64,000 nt of DNA from Vandiemenella viatica (Eukaryota > Arthropoda > Insecta > Orthoptera > Morabidae): contig JARYHS010008074.1 of assembly GCA_031002005.1 (NCBI GenBank), positions 350,820,932 to 350,884,931 on the forward strand, written 5' to 3'. The notes below the pieces were generated by a model. The model saw only the letters and a list, made by a program, of their open reading frames with translations, ran no database searches and was not told the DNA's origin. The translations under genes and the position numbers were made by a program. Every line of letters starts with the position of its first letter. The first letter of the stretch is position 1. This document shows positions 47,708 through 59,528 of the stretch, in pieces.

Positions 47708-48244
47708 ATGGCACGCCGTCGTGTTTGTACAGCAGAAGAATTCATAGAGATTCTTACTGGAAGCGACAGTGAATATGATCTCTTTGATATGGATGACAGT
47801 GATGACTCTTCGATAGGATCTCGATGTAATATTCCTATGCTGTGTACATCAGCTAGTGGAAAATGACCATTTGTCTCCACCAGATGTGAATATTTTTCAG
47901 AATTTGAAGCTACAGATAGTGAGGGCGAAATGTGTGGAAAAAGAGAATGCTTTAGTGACGCATTTGATCACATGTGGTTGACGATTAAGCTGCAGGACAC
48001 AAGTGTGGATTAGGTTAACATTCCAGCAGTTTGTCATTTTTCCTGATATTTCTAACAGAATATCATATGGTATCTATTGCTGATGAGACCAATAGATACA
48101 CGAGAATCAATTAGCACTATATTTTCACCATGAAGTGATTTAAAAAGTTCGTTTTCCACATTCTCGAACACTGCATTTTAAATGCTCACGCTCTTCACCG
48201 AGTAATAACCGAACGAAAAATGTCAGTTGCAGAGTTTCATCTGT
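47708..48244 (+). pseudogene. piggyBac transposase, N-terminal part joined to C-terminal part
   Basis: The ATG at 47708 starts MARRRVCTAEEFIEIL, then an acidic stretch (SDSEYDLFDMDDSDDSS), typical of piggyBac N-termini. After a stop and frame changes, ADETNRYTRI (about 48080-48110) matches the ETNRYA block, and KKFVFHILEHCILNAHALHRV (about 48140-48205) matches the late KK.F.HLLD..LVNAY block, followed by AEFHLSQV. About 300 residues that should lie between, including the three catalytic Asp, are missing. The frame then runs into the Jockey insertion at 48252. Confidence 0.75.
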
Positions 48245-49099
48245 CTCAAGTAAGGGGGCATCCATAAATTTAAATTACGTGAGGTGTTTTTCAGGATTTC
48301 TGGAGAGGGCCTTCCCTGATAATATGCTCCACACTCTGGGAAGGAGCACCACAGTCACAAGCAGGAGAATCCTGAAGACACCACTTATACAGCATGGCGT
48401 TGCATTTCACATGGCCTGTTCTTAGGCGATTTAGTTTGACCCATTGGTCTCTAGTTAGATGGAATCCTGAAAGTCCAGTTGTGGGATCTTTAATATCTGA
48501 ATGTTTTACAGATGCGGAGTTCCAGATTTGTCGCCATTTTTCCATGACATCAAAGTCAAATACATCTTGCCATACCGGATTTCTGGATTTAAGACGAGTG
48601 GATGGTACGTTATTTAGAACCTCGTGGATTGGGAGATTCTGTGGATGATTAGGATGGTGTAGTTTTATCCACTCACGTGCCGTTGCTTCTTGGCGTCTTA
48701 TCTCTGGAGGTGGCATTTTGCTAATCAGGTGCAACCAGGGGACTGGGGTGGATTTTAGGGTGCCAGTTATTACTCTCATACACTCATTCAGGTGGACGTC
48801 GATTTTTCTAGTATGAGTACTACGTTGCCACACTGGAGCACAGTACTCAGCAACAGGGTAAACCATGGTGAGATCGGTAGTTCGTAGTGTGTTCGCATCA
48901 GCTCCCCACGAAATACCAGCTAGCTTCTTCATGATGTTGTTTCGTGTTTTCGGTTTCTGACTTGTGTTTTCGAGGTGTTTTTTTAATGTTAAGGAGCAGT
49001 CTAAGGTGATGCCAAGATACTTAGGATAGATATTATGTTTCACCCTCTGGTGTCAGAATTTTACTTTGAGCTGCTGATGTGCTATTCTATTGCTCAAGT
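48245..49099 (-). mobile_element. Jockey-like LINE 3' fragment with 7-bp TSD
   Basis: The inserted DNA is 48252-49092, flanked by ctcaagt at 48245-48251 and 49093-49099. It is 5'-truncated, as most LINE copies are. The insertion lies within the piggyBac coding region: the reading frame before it (HLSQV) resumes after it (AQVECAYF). Confidence 0.8.
48291..49043 (-). pseudogene. Jockey-like reverse transcriptase, C-terminal 250 codons
   Basis: The frame is open from 49043 to the stop at 48291. It begins with the RT connection block KYLGITLDCSLTLKKH, then NNIMKKLAGISWGADANTLR, PVAEYCAPVWQRSTHTRKID, LKSTPVPWLHLISKMPPPEI, TRDQWVKLNRLRTGHVKCN, and the zinc-like CDCGAPSQSVEHII. All are typical of the C-terminus of Jockey-clade LINEs. 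The endonuclease and catalytic RT core are absent by 5' truncation. A frame this open suggests a fairly young insertion, but it cannot encode an active enzyme. Confidence 0.88.
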
Positions 49100-49295
49100 G
49101 GAATGCGCATACTTCTGTTATTTCATTCATATTGCAAATTCAAAGAAGAGCACGACAATGCGTAAATGCGCTGTATGTTCGGAACAGAAAGTGCGTCGAG
49201 AAACCAATGCAGAACATATAATGTATCACTGTGTGTTGTACCATTTTTCAAGGCTTATCACACAAAAAGAATTACTAACCATGGGTAACTGCAGA
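49100..49295 (+). pseudogene. piggyBac transposase C-terminal cysteine-rich domain
   Basis: Directly after the LINE insertion, one frame encodes TMRKCAVCSEQKVRRETN, then HIMYHCVLYHFSRLIT (49155-49260). The CxxC plus R-K/R-ET pattern is the start of the zinc-binding C-terminal domain of piggyBac transposases, which contacts the terminal repeats. Several of the later Cys are missing. It continues the frame broken at 48252. Confidence 0.75.
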
Positions 49296-49340
49296 GTAAT
49301 AATTATATTACATTTATACGCCTCTAAAACTAAACGAAAT

Positions 49341-49344
<4 letters not shown>

Positions 49345-49384
<40 letters not shown>
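49345..49384. repeat. (AT)20 microsatellite
   Basis: Twenty uninterrupted AT dinucleotides within the piggyBac 3' region. Confidence 0.98.
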
Positions 49385-49387
<3 letters not shown>

Positions 49388-49910
49388 TGTTGGGTGTATT
49401 TTCCCTTTCTTTTCCATGTAAATATTGCCTCGCGGCATTTCTTTCCTTTCATTGTTACCTATATATATATATATTTTTTTAACTTCGCCAGTGGCGGTCC
49501 ATAGCCCACGTCAAAAAGAAGGTTGGAAAATATGTGCAGAATTTGTGAAAGGAATTCGGAAAGGTTCTCTCCAGATAAATTACTATGCTCACAAACTAAA
49601 AACATACCAGTTGCTCTAATATCTATTTAGTATATGAAGTACCGGCATGTTTGCTTACGCAGTCATTCACTTTTAGAGGAGCTTTAAATTGAAAAACATT
49701 AGATGTTATAATAACAGCATTTATTTTGTATCTGCGATTTCAAATTGCAGAGCGACAGCACAAGAACGTCACACACAATGCTACAGACATATTCAGTACA
49801 CAGCGGTCCGGTCGAACGCGGCATTCCAGGGCAGGTAAACAGCTTAGGCCTAAACAAAGCAGCACTCAGCGAGGGCTCGGCCGGGCAAACCGTAGCAGTT
49901 AAAGGGTTAA

Positions 49911-51000
49911 AATGTGTATGCCTGCTCATGTATCTCCACCCCCAAAAACCTGTATGTACTAACAAAGAAAGGCAAGAAAAGAAATGATGTATACAAAAAG
50001 TGTATTATAAATATAATAGATATAAAATTGAATACAAAAACAATTTCATTTGACACAAAGGGCAGCAGGTCTTAGCCAGAAATGAAAGTGACTGTAGCTG
50101 GGAGATCCATATGAGATGCATTGATGTAACACCAAAGACTCGGTGAAGTTTTCCCGTTCAGTTAATACTCAATAAACTGCTGGCCCGTTTGTATATATAG
50201 TGGTGTGTGTGTGTGTGTGTGTGTATAAAGTCACGAAAATTATCAAAAGTGTAGGCAAAAGTACATCTAGAAAAGTAGGGGGCCCTGAAATCAAACTTCG
50301 CAGGGGACCCCGAAATTCCTTAAGCCAACCCTGACTACATTTGTAATGCAAATGTTGCTTTACACCAGAGATCAAGATTCAGAGGTCGGGTCAGATCTGC
50401 TCCCCATCCAGGCTTTCACTAGTAGAATTCACACTTGCAGTCAAATCATATTTCTTAAGAAATAAATACAGAATTTCATCATATATAAATTGTTTTATGA
50501 TTTAGTTTAGCAAAATAGTTGATTCTACTTTAACAAAAAAAAGAAGAGGACAATGAATGAAACTCTCAATACTTTTGACAAAAATAGTACAATTATACTT
50601 GTTGCATAATGTTGTGCAATTTTATAATTCTTATTCGCTTGCTTTTAGTACCCATGGTAAACTTTTGTGAGATGAATTGAAATATTTTTTATAAGTAAAA
50701 TCATACCATTTACCAAAACCCTGAAAAATCGATACGAGACATTTGCTGTCCATTCTGATTAGACCTAATTACCACATGTTCTCACTTATGGTTCGATCAG
50801 CCAAAGTTAGGAGCGCTCTGGTCTTTGACCATACTGAAAAGTTACAGATACATTTTCAGGTTGACCTGCCTTACACTGACATGACTGAACCATGCAGTGA
50901 AAATGCTCTCAATGGATTAAGTGTATAGCGATTTTATCTTTGCCCTAACCTGACTTTATCACTAGTGTTAACCATTCTTAATTCATAAATAATTGAACAT
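49911..51000. other. No gene recognised; (GT)11 at 50203-50224
   Basis: AT-rich sequence with one GT microsatellite. Short frames are unremarkable. Confidence 0.4.
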
Positions 51001-51013
51001 ATTTAATTTAATT

Positions 51014-51610
51014 TTAATTGTGATGGAGAACACGCTCCAGTGGTAATTTCCCTACACACCAACGTTTTTCCTGTACCTGCCTATTTTGTCCTCTATAAAT
51101 ATCAACTTTGAATTCTTTCCTACCTACGAAAGAAAATCTTCTCACACCCTGGTAGCTGAAATAAAGTGCCAGATTGTGGTCATGGTCATCTTTTATGTTC
51201 TGTGCACTACTCCTAATTCTTACACCAATATCTTTCCATGTCTCATCGCCAAAATACGCCTTGTACACTACCAAGACTCTCTTCACCCTCCTCCTGTCTT
51301 CCAGGGATTCCCATTGCAGCTCCTATATCATATCAGTTACTTATTGTATTCTGCGGTAAATTCCAGGATAAATCTACCCGCCCTTCTTTTTACCCTCTCC
51401 AACTCCTGTACTTGATACCCAAAATGTGGGTCTCATATTACACCACAATATTCAAGCAATGGTCTGATCAATGTTTTGTAACCCAACTCTCTCACTTCTT
51501 TGGTACATCCCTTCATCACCCTCCAACAAGTGAATGATTTTGAAACTTTTTCCTGCTTCCTTCCGAATGTGTCAAGCACATTTGAGGTACTGAGAATTTC
51601 TACAATTGTT
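51014..51610 (-). pseudogene. LINE reverse transcriptase C-terminal fragment
   Basis: Minus-strand blocks are ELGYKTLIRPLLEYCGVI (about 51490), after a TGA/TAA-type break DPHFGYQVQELERVKRRAGR (to about 51375), then, in another frame, YKAYFGDETWKDIGVRIRSS and VRRFSFVGRKEF, ending at a stop at 51014. The LVRPLLEY..W.P and RVQRRAARFI-type blocks define the C-terminal region of Jockey/CR1-group LINE RT. It is 5'-truncated and frameshifted. It differs from both the 27-kb CR1-like LINE and the 48-kb Jockey-like fragment. Confidence 0.75.
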
Positions 51611-51614
51611 AAAA

Positions 51615-53522
51615 TTGTGGTAAGGGGCCACATGAAGTGAAAAAACTGAAAAAAAACCAATCTACTCATATCTAATAAACAAGTATTTATTATGGAAGCC
51701 CATTTTAACATCATATTAAGTTATCACATTAAGAGTGGTTATTTGATATGTACACGCATCACCTGTGCTTCATTTGTTTACATGCAAGAAATTAAGACCT
51801 GATTCTTTTATCAGTGCAAAGCATGAAAATATTAGCCACAAATCCAGTTCTTATCACAGATAAAAGAAGGACTCAGCCACACAATTTTCTTAAAATGTTT
51901 TCACAAAGAACAAAATCAACATTTAAAAAACCTACCTTATAAGATGAACACAATTTGTCCTCTTTTTACTTTATCATAAGTTAAAACAGTAAATATTGCA
52001 CATTAAAGTTTGTTAAATTATCAAATCTGAGTGATTATTCTAGTCATAATTATTCTGTGGAAAACATAGCAGCTGTTTATCACAAGTTTAATCGCAAACA
52101 TTATTACCTGGTAGATTTTAGTAAAAAAAATAAAACAAAATGATGAACTGTGATTACTTTCAAACTAAGCTTATTGTAAAAATTTACATTTCATCACCAA
52201 TTATGAAACTATTTACAACAGTATATTTTACCAATAATTCACCACCAAATGCTTATGAAAAAAAAACCTTCTTGAATAAATGTGATTTAACAAAAAAATA
52301 AATAAAAAATGGTTCTTTACATCATACGATTAATAATATTGCACAGAAAAATGTTTTTCTAAAACTCTACAACTTGCAATTTTCTGAAAGTTACACAAGG
52401 AATGTGATTTACATTATAATTAATAATTAGTGAATATGTTAGGCTCAAAAACTGAATACACCCACAGGGGGGGGGGGGGGGGCACCTCAATGTACTCTGG
52501 TTTCTTGAAAATGGCAACAACACGTTATTGATATTATAGCATTTACAAAAAAACAGCCAGAACACATTGTGGCTAATTCATAACAGCCACAATGCGAAAT
52601 TCGCGTTTGGTCCAAGTCACATTCTCCACACATGTCAACACACACACAATGTGACGGGTAAGAAGAGTAATATATATTAAGTGCAGTCATGAACACAAAT
52701 AGTTACATACTGATAAGCCACAATGTACTGTGACTGTTTTCAAGAAACTACAACGCGTTGTGGTAATTTTTTTCGCTCAATGAGACTAACATATACAAAT
52801 CATAAGCAAAACCATCAATAAAATAAAAAATTTACAGGTACAAGTTGAACAAACAGTGAAACACTTTTAAGCCCCTGAGTTTGATGACAGTCACAATTAA
52901 TATTACTGCAATTATCACATTTTTTAACAATAATGATATGAATAATTTTTAACATACTCTTGTAAATATGTAGTATTATACATGAGAAAACAATCCTTAA
53001 GATCAGTATTCAATTAAAGGATAAAATGCTTAATTTCCTAGTGACCACTGACCATGAAAGCAGAAAAGAAACAGGAGACACAAAATAATGTTGGCCTAAA
53101 ACTCAAGTCTGTTTGCATAGCTTATAAGGCACCATTTATGATAATTTATGCACTTTAAGAGCATGTAAATATTAATAGCTTCCATGAAACAAAGTTAAAT
53201 GCTGTACCTGAATTTACATCTCCCTAGATTTTATTTATATTTTCATTCTGCTGAATGGACAAAACATCATTTTAGTTCAACATGTATAATATTTCTCTTT
53301 TTTTTCACTATTTTTTTTTTTTAAAGAAAGACTGCTTCAAACATTTTCAACAATTAAGCTTTGCTAAAATGCCTATCAGATGTTTTGTCAAACTCAAGAC
53401 TTTGGAGTTACAAATTTTAAAAAGATTGCAACTTTTAATTAAGTACACCACTAAAATCATATTGGTCAGGGTAAAAACTTATATCTATCAGTCACAAAAA
53501 AATTACAATAATCGTTAATAGC
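51615..53522 (-). other. No coding sequence; possible 3' UTR of the 53.5-kb exon
   Basis: AT-rich, repeat-poor sequence downstream (minus strand) of a stop codon at 53523-53525. A candidate AATAAA on the minus strand lies at 53230-53235, with others further down. A G16 homopolymer is at 52467-52482. The UTR role is inferred from position only. Confidence 0.35.
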
Positions 53523-53876
53523 TTAAATACTCTCTCCAAGGCCTATTTTGTAAAGATACTTAACAATTTCTGCATCACAGCCATGAACTCCAAACTCTCT
53601 GAGGATATCACCTGGAGAAGATTCTTGGTCACCTGATTTGTTACCAGGTGTGACATATGAAGTCCTCAGTAGGAACACTTTCTGCATAATTCCAATTGCA
53701 AGGCTCTGCAGAAACAACAGTAGTGTCTGGTCACTTTGAAAATGTTGAGGACTATTCTCCAAAGAAGCCAATAACTTCCCCGAGTAGGCTGGTCCAAAAA
53801 GCTGACCAGTGCTCACATCCAATATTGTTACTCGATTCTGCAAAAGTGCACATCTAATCACATAATTGTTTAAGTA
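53523..53876 (-). CDS. Putative terminal coding exon of a host gene, product unknown
   Basis: The minus-strand frame ends at TAA 53523-53525. Upstream, at 53877-53900, a pyrimidine-rich stretch ending tcctgcag makes a strong 3' splice site, putting the exon start at 53876 in phase 0. A second AG (ttttgcag, near 53837) is an alternative. This gives 117 codons of ordinary, non-repetitive composition: YLNNYVIRCALLQNRVTILD, FLQSLAIGIMQKVFLL, then a hydrophilic stretch (NKSGDQESSPGDIL) and the C-terminal CDAEIVKYLYKIGLGESI. The first part looks helical, as in ARM/HEAT proteins. No transposon motif is present. I do not recognise the family and found no upstream exon. This is the best candidate host coding sequence in the window. 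Confidence 0.55.
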   Translation of the reverse strand, partial: YLNNYVIRCALLQNRVTILDVSTGQLFGPAYSGKLLASLENSPQHFQSDQTLLLFLQSLAIGIMQKVFLLRTSYVTPGNKSGDQESSPGDILREFGVHGCDAEIVKYLYKIGLGESI

Positions 53877-53900
53877 CTGCAGGATATGTAAGAGTGGAAA

Positions 53901-56035
53901 CTTTCCAACCATAAAAAGGGTATTTATGATATACTGCTGAATAATGTTATTAAAATCCAAAGTAGTTTGTAAGCACCTTAGAATTTGGATAAATTCTAGT
54001 TTTCACAGTTATAGAGCATAAGGAAGGAAGTGGGCTTCCCAGTTAACATTAAATTTTTCAGTTTGCAACTGTAGGATATGAGAAAACAGTTTCATGCAGA
54101 AGCCGATACAGCAAGCTAACTCAGTAAATAAACCAATTTAAAAACAGTTAAGCCACTTAACATACAATATAAGCTTTAAATAAACATTTTATAATAGTAA
54201 AGAACTTTTAAACTAACCTGGAATAGGGTAATCCATTATTATCCAACTTGTAAACAATAGATTTTGGTTACGTGATGATTTCACTAATTCTTAACACTTT
54301 TCAATGCAGTAAAGTAATTTTAAAATAATAATAATCACAAAGAAAGATAATTTCAGTAAAATTCCGTAGTTTTAGACCGTGTAAATAACGTAAATAAATT
54401 TTTAAACACTTCAATAGATACACTTGCAACATTTTTAATCATATGTTTTCAATAATTTTTCGAACTAAAAAGTAGATTTCCTTAAAGATCAAAAAATCTA
54501 GTATAACATATTAAAATTTCAAAACATTTCATGCAGTAGAACAAATGTTAAATAAATTTTAAAGTTATTTTGTCATTAATCACAATGTGGCCGTATTCAA
54601 AATTCATATGCGATTAAACTAAGCCACTTCAGTAAATAAAACAACTGTTAAAACAAGTAACTAAATAAGAGAAAAATTCAGACAACTTCACTTTTTCGGT
54701 ATAAACAACCCTTGTATGATTATTAAACAAAAACCAAGGGTGTGCTAAACAGATTTCAAACCTGATCTTTGTCAGACTCATAACTTTGCTATTATACCAC
54801 CGATAATAATAAAATTTACATTTTTTTGAATCAGGAATTAATGTAGAACATGATGACACCAATTTTATCACGATAATTTGTAATTCAGCAGGGTCACCTA
54901 AGAATTGTTTAAATTAAGAAATAAATTGGGGAATCACTAATTAATTTTCGGAAACTTTCTAACGTTGTGCAATCAAACTAAATTCATTTACAAGCAAGAT
55001 AATTATTTGAGAATTTTCACTAAACACTTTTTATAACCCTTGAAGGCCAGACTACACATGATTAAATTTTGAACACATTCTATAATTACGCCTTTTTACA
55101 CTATTTTTGGAAAGCGTTGGTATACATCAATCATCCGGAGGGGAGTATAAAGGGTGACATGATAGTGAAGTCGTGGTCTTTATTCCGGAAACGTTGCGTG
55201 TGTTGGACCTGCATTAGGATGTATCAGTCGTGTGGTAAAGTTATTGCTGGTTAGGTGGAACAATTTCCGGTTGGTCCATGCACTGTAGTTGACAGGTGAC
55301 TTGCTTTAGTAAGGACTATGAACTTGTAAAATTCTCAATGGGGCTCGGTCGATGAAATTCTCTCTCTTCATAATCTGCAATTTGTTTGGAAATGTTTAGT
55401 TCAATAGCCTACTCAACTGTAACTGCTATTTTTTTAAATGTGACTTTGGAATAAAATTCAAGTTTTTCATCAAGTGGATTCTCAAATATTTTAGTAGTGA
55501 ACTGCAACCTTTCCTAAGCTTTTGGGTCACATAAGCTTTGTGGCGGCCATTAAGCTTTACAGTTGAAGATCCAGGAGGTAACATGGTAATTTATAATTAT
55601 AGATGCAAATTCAAACATTTTTTCAAGTAAACATTCAGTTAAGGTACCTAAGCCTGATACTCAGCCCCAGTATCAGCTTTTGTCCCTTACAAGTTGACAA
55701 AGGTCCATTTACACAGGCTGAGATTAATGACACATGCCCAAGAGCTTACACTACAAGAAATACAAACACCACCAAAAACAGTTGTATACACTTTCTCTCT
55801 CAGACCTTTTCTCTTATGATCACTCCATATATTGCAAGCTATCCTGCCAGGCACTCTACTAGTAATTAGCAGATATCCAAGACACAACAATTTTCTCCTA
55901 CTTCATAAACACTGTGTTAATTTCAGGAATACTCCCTGTAGCCCTTGGATTAACAAGAGATCCAAAGCCAGATAGTTGCACTATCATTCATATGTAGCTT
56001 CAAATGTTTTGACACATTAAACTGTAGACAAAAGG
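53901..56035. other. No gene recognised; possible intron
   Basis: AT-rich sequence upstream (minus strand) of the putative exon, so it may be intronic. A plus-strand patch at 55130-55260 is less AT-rich, with a TATA-like gtataaag at 55145 and a short open frame. This is too weak to call a promoter. Confidence 0.35.
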
Positions 56036-56039
56036 ATTT

Positions 56040-56930
56040 TTTTGCTGTCATCAGTCTCTCAACTGATTTGTGCAATCCTCCATCCTTTCCTATCTTGTGC
56101 TAACCTTTTCATCTCAACGTACCCCTTAGAATCCATGTAATCAATTCTCTGTTTCATATATTCCAACCTCTGTCTTCCTCTACAATTTTTCCCTTCGACT
56201 GTTCTCTCTATTAACAAATTAATCAGTCCATCATGTCTCAAAATATCCCCAACCATCCTGTTTCTTCTTTCTGTTAGACTGTTTGTAAGGGTCGTCGCTG
56301 ATGTTGGGGTTAGGATATCGGTCGGACACCTCAACTAAACTCCACTTGCACTTCGTCTGATAATAATTAAAATTGTTCACACTATTAACCGTGGTGTACC
56401 TTGGATAGATACAACTGTAAATTAATATCGGTAACCACAATCCTAATTGACCTTAGGAGAGAAAGGCAATTATTACTAAAATGAAAACCTGCACTGTTCC
56501 AATAATAAGATTACTATATTCTTCAAAGTTCACTTAATTTCACATGTTACAGTTGGCATAGGCAATCAGACTATTCTCCACACGAAAATTGCAGATTCTG
56601 AAGCCAGAACAGACTGAACGAACCCCAAACAGAAAATTTTAAAGTTTCATCATGGATATTCACATACGCGCCACCATTCAAAACCCATTATGGCCGTTCT
56701 ACCATGCTTCCAGTCTTACTTCCTGGTCCTGCTACCCAGCAAGCCACTTATTTCTCTTATTACATCTGATCTTTTTTTTAAAAATCTGCTATCATTGCTA
56801 TCATTTCTGCTACATTTTATCACCTTTGTCTTGCTTTGGTTTATATTTAAATCTTCCATCATTATTTTGTTCATGCCATTCGGTAACTTCTCAATATTCT
56901 CAGCCTGTTCTTCCAATGCTAATGATTTAC
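56040..56930 (-). pseudogene. LINE reverse transcriptase C-terminal fragments
   Basis: Minus-strand blocks: NKIMMEDLNINQSKTKVIKC and SGLLGSRTRK (56716-56916), matching the RT block after the catalytic box in which KTKVM.. and YLGS occur. After a gap comes ERRNRMVGDILRHDGLINLL, EGKNCRGRQRLEYMKQ and GYVEMKRLAQDRKGWR (56059-56275), the usual C-terminal tail of such LINEs. About 370 bp between them are unreadable. This family is distinct from the other LINEs in the window. Confidence 0.7.
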
Positions 56931-57236
56931 TCAGATTCTCAGAAAATATGTCACCAGTACCGGATAGGAACTATTCACATATATCAGATGGGGGAAGTAA
57001 TACAGGAGACTTAGATGTTATAATTACAGGGCAGCCGTATAACAAGCCTCGGTGATTTGGGAAGTAGGATCTAATAACTTGCCAGGAACATATACAGATT
57101 CTAACTGCACATTTAGTACGGATGTACAGAAACCCGCCCATAACTCTCAAATTCCAAGTACACCGGTGCCAGTTGTGTATAAACAAACATCTGATAACCT
57201 CTCCTGGTAAGCCTCATCAGTTAGCTGTCTTTGTCC

Positions 57237-57405
57237 ATGGGAAGGAATTCAGCCATGGCCTTTTGAAGGAAGCATCCCGGCATTTGCCTGGAGTGATTTG
57301 GGGAAACCATGGAAAACCCAAATCTGGATGCCCGGACGGGGATTCGAACCGCCATCCTCCCGAATGCGAGGCGAGAACGCTAACCGTTACACCGCCCCGC
57401 TCGGT
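57237..57405 (-). repeat. tRNA-derived SINE, truncated (copy 3)
   Basis: The same family as copies 1 and 2, on the minus strand. The tRNA-like head and half the body are present (up to a segment equal to about 8655 of copy 1). The 3' part with gacgttaaac and the A tail are missing. No duplication was found, so it was truncated or rearranged after insertion. Confidence 0.88.
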
Positions 57406-57499
57406 CCCATAGAAACAAAGTTTGAAAAAACATTCATTGCAAATAAAGAGTATGCAGACACTACTACAAGAACATTTGCATACACAACTACAAGAACAT

Positions 57500-58529
57500 T
57501 TGTATCACACAGGTGAATGATTCCAAGGCATTTCCAATAAAATTGAAGGACACAAAGGATTGCAAATGTTGAACAACATGTAGAGGGTCAACAAAAGGAA
57601 CTTGCAAAAGGGTGGAAACAAATATAGTTAAACAAAAAAAAAACAATGTGATACAATATACCAAGGAAATGGGTAACACTGTTGGGAATACAGGAAGTCA
57701 GATAGTATCAGTGGAACACTTAATGGAAACTTGTGCTAACAATGAGAGATTCCAGAAAATTGAAGGGAAAGTTAATGATATGCATACAGTACGAGTTACC
57801 AGTGGACAAGATAAGTAACCATCATGGCACCTGAAAAATTTACAGTGGCTACATTCAGTGACAAGGAGAGCCCACATCCAAAACTGTGCAGGTTTTCCTA
57901 TCTAGAAAGACATATACTTTTCCATAGGACACAGGAGCACAGCAAAGACTAGAAGCTGTGGCTACTGGAAGAACATATAGATAATTTCATTATGCAGCAT
58001 CAAATCAGTTTTGCCCATTATGGGGTAACCAAGTACATCAAAATTCTACAGCAGAATCTCAATTTCCCTAATGTGAAGAAGAGAGTTGGGAGATTGATTA
58101 CAAGCTGTAAAGTGTGCCAGACCACCAAGGCCGACAACACGCAGAGAGTTAGAGAGATTATTCAGGACCTATTGTAATACTGATCACAAGGCTTGGGCTC
58201 TAGAAACCTCCAACTTTGAAGAGGTGATAAATACCATTTCACACGAGTCTAAGTCAATGTCACCATATGAAATAATGTTAAATAAAGAACCTCCTACAAT
58301 TGTTAAGAAATTCATCCAGTTTCCCCAGAAGCAAATAAATTACATTGATAAAGTCAAATTAGTGTTGGAAAAATTGAAACACAATGATAATAACCGGAAA
58401 TAAAAACATGGCAAGGGCATTAAACCTACAATTTACAAGCTAGGTGTTAAGGTGTTAGTGAAAACCCACACAAAAATCTTCAGTTTTAGATGGAGAAATC
58501 AAGAAATTCCATTTACTGTGTGAAGACCC
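57500..58529 (+). pseudogene. Older Ty3-like element: gag-like piece and integrase pieces
   Basis: Frames at 57500-57830 give coiled, charged stretches, then KFTVATFSDKESPHPK (about 57832-57880), a gag-like motif. Integrase zinc-binding sequence follows directly (57990-58130): HYGVTKYIKILQQN and SCKVCQTTK, with paired His and Cys. Protease, RT, RNase H and the integrase catalytic core are missing, so there are at least two internal deletions. The integrase C-terminal domain (SMSPYEIMLNKEPP, about 58255-58300, to FHLLCEDP) runs up to 58529, where the younger LTR element interrupts it. Confidence 0.75.
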
Positions 58530-58941
58530 TGCAACCGTAACGCTAAGATTGCATCCTCTCCAAGGTCTCGCCCATGATTTTGAAGGAACCAAAATCCTTC
58601 CTGTGATTCCTCACCACAAGCGAGCCTCTGCTTGTACAACTCCAATGTCAGCTCAACTAAGCCTGTTACTTCTTGCATCCACCAGTTCAGGTTCAAGGCA
58701 GCGAAATGACCACAGGGTAATGACAGTTAACATTCTTTTATTTCAGTAATAAGAGCACAGCTGAATACACATCTACACTTGGTCAAAGCCTGCAAACATC
58801 TCTCTTCGTGTCCAGAGCCTCTCACCCTCTCCCCCACCCCTGTCATTCCAACCCACAGCTTACTTAACGGTACCGCCCCTTCAAGGTCAGGCATTGTGTG
58901 CATACCTGTAGACCAGCCGGGAGGCTATATGGTCACTCACA
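58530..58941 (-). repeat. LTR (3' LTR of the minus-strand element)
   Basis: 412 bp, TG...CA. The minus strand includes an AATAAA polyadenylation signal in its middle part. It lacks an 8-bp stretch (tacagtct region) present in the other LTR. Confidence 0.95.
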
Positions 58942-59275
58942 CTACACCCCCTTTTTTTTCAGAAGAAAAAGACAGGAAACTACTTCTTTTTCTTCTTAAA
59001 ATACTACCAACTACATCACACCATTCTGCACCTACTAACTGCAATATCAGATAATTTCTTAAATATAACACATATACATCAAAAAGCATATACATAAAAA
59101 AGGAACAAAAAATACTTAAAATAGAAACTAAAATCATAGAAATCAAATATTTTTCAGTGGGTGCTGATAACAATGTTTGCGAAAAACAATATCTCAATTT
59201 CTTTCCTAAGGTCAAATCATAAAAATTAAATATTAATATAAACTTAAATCTAATACAATGTTAAGCAATAATAAT

Positions 59276-59528
59276 GATAATGAATCACTTTTTTTTTAAT
59301 GGCTTTCGGCGACTTAGTCATTCAGCCAGCTCAATGTGTTTACGATATCTCTTCATGTGAATTAGTTTCTCCAGTACGTTTTATGATTCCTAAGTATAGA
59401 CACCACAGGACGGTCAGGACATTCACACAGACACACAACACTGCCCGCGGCCGGATTCGAACCGGCGACCTTCGGCATGCGGAGCTATCACGCTAGCCCC
59501 TACGCTACCGAGGCCGGCGATAATGAAT
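59276..59528 (-). repeat. Second tRNA-derived SINE family, nested in the LTR element
   Basis: The element is 59286-59518 on the minus strand, flanked by exact 10-bp duplications gataatgaat (59276-59285 and 59519-59528). The minus-strand head (gccggcctcggtagcgtagg ... gccggttcgaatccggc) has tRNA-like A and B boxes, and the tail is a run of A (T9 on the plus strand). The body differs from the 8.5-kb SINE. Inserted after the LTR element, it is the youngest layer of the nest. Confidence 0.92.

Larger units (their letters stand above)
47415..49906 (+). mobile_element. piggyBac-like element, internally deleted, carrying a LINE
   Basis: The right end, read inward, is TTAACCCTTTAACTGCTACGG, with the TTAA target at 49907-49910. 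The left end near 47415 has the related ttattgactgctgtag, so its TTAA is probably mutated to ttat. piggyBac elements insert at TTAA and often begin CCCTTT. The interior holds N- and C-terminal pieces of a piggyBac transposase on the plus strand and a Jockey-like LINE. The right end is moderately supported, the left end weakly. Confidence 0.6.

Noticed and set aside
56652..57055. Two ~120-codon overlapping plus-strand frames rich in Leu, Ser and Phe
   Set aside because: They lie antisense to LINE RT blocks at 56716-56916 and have low-complexity composition.
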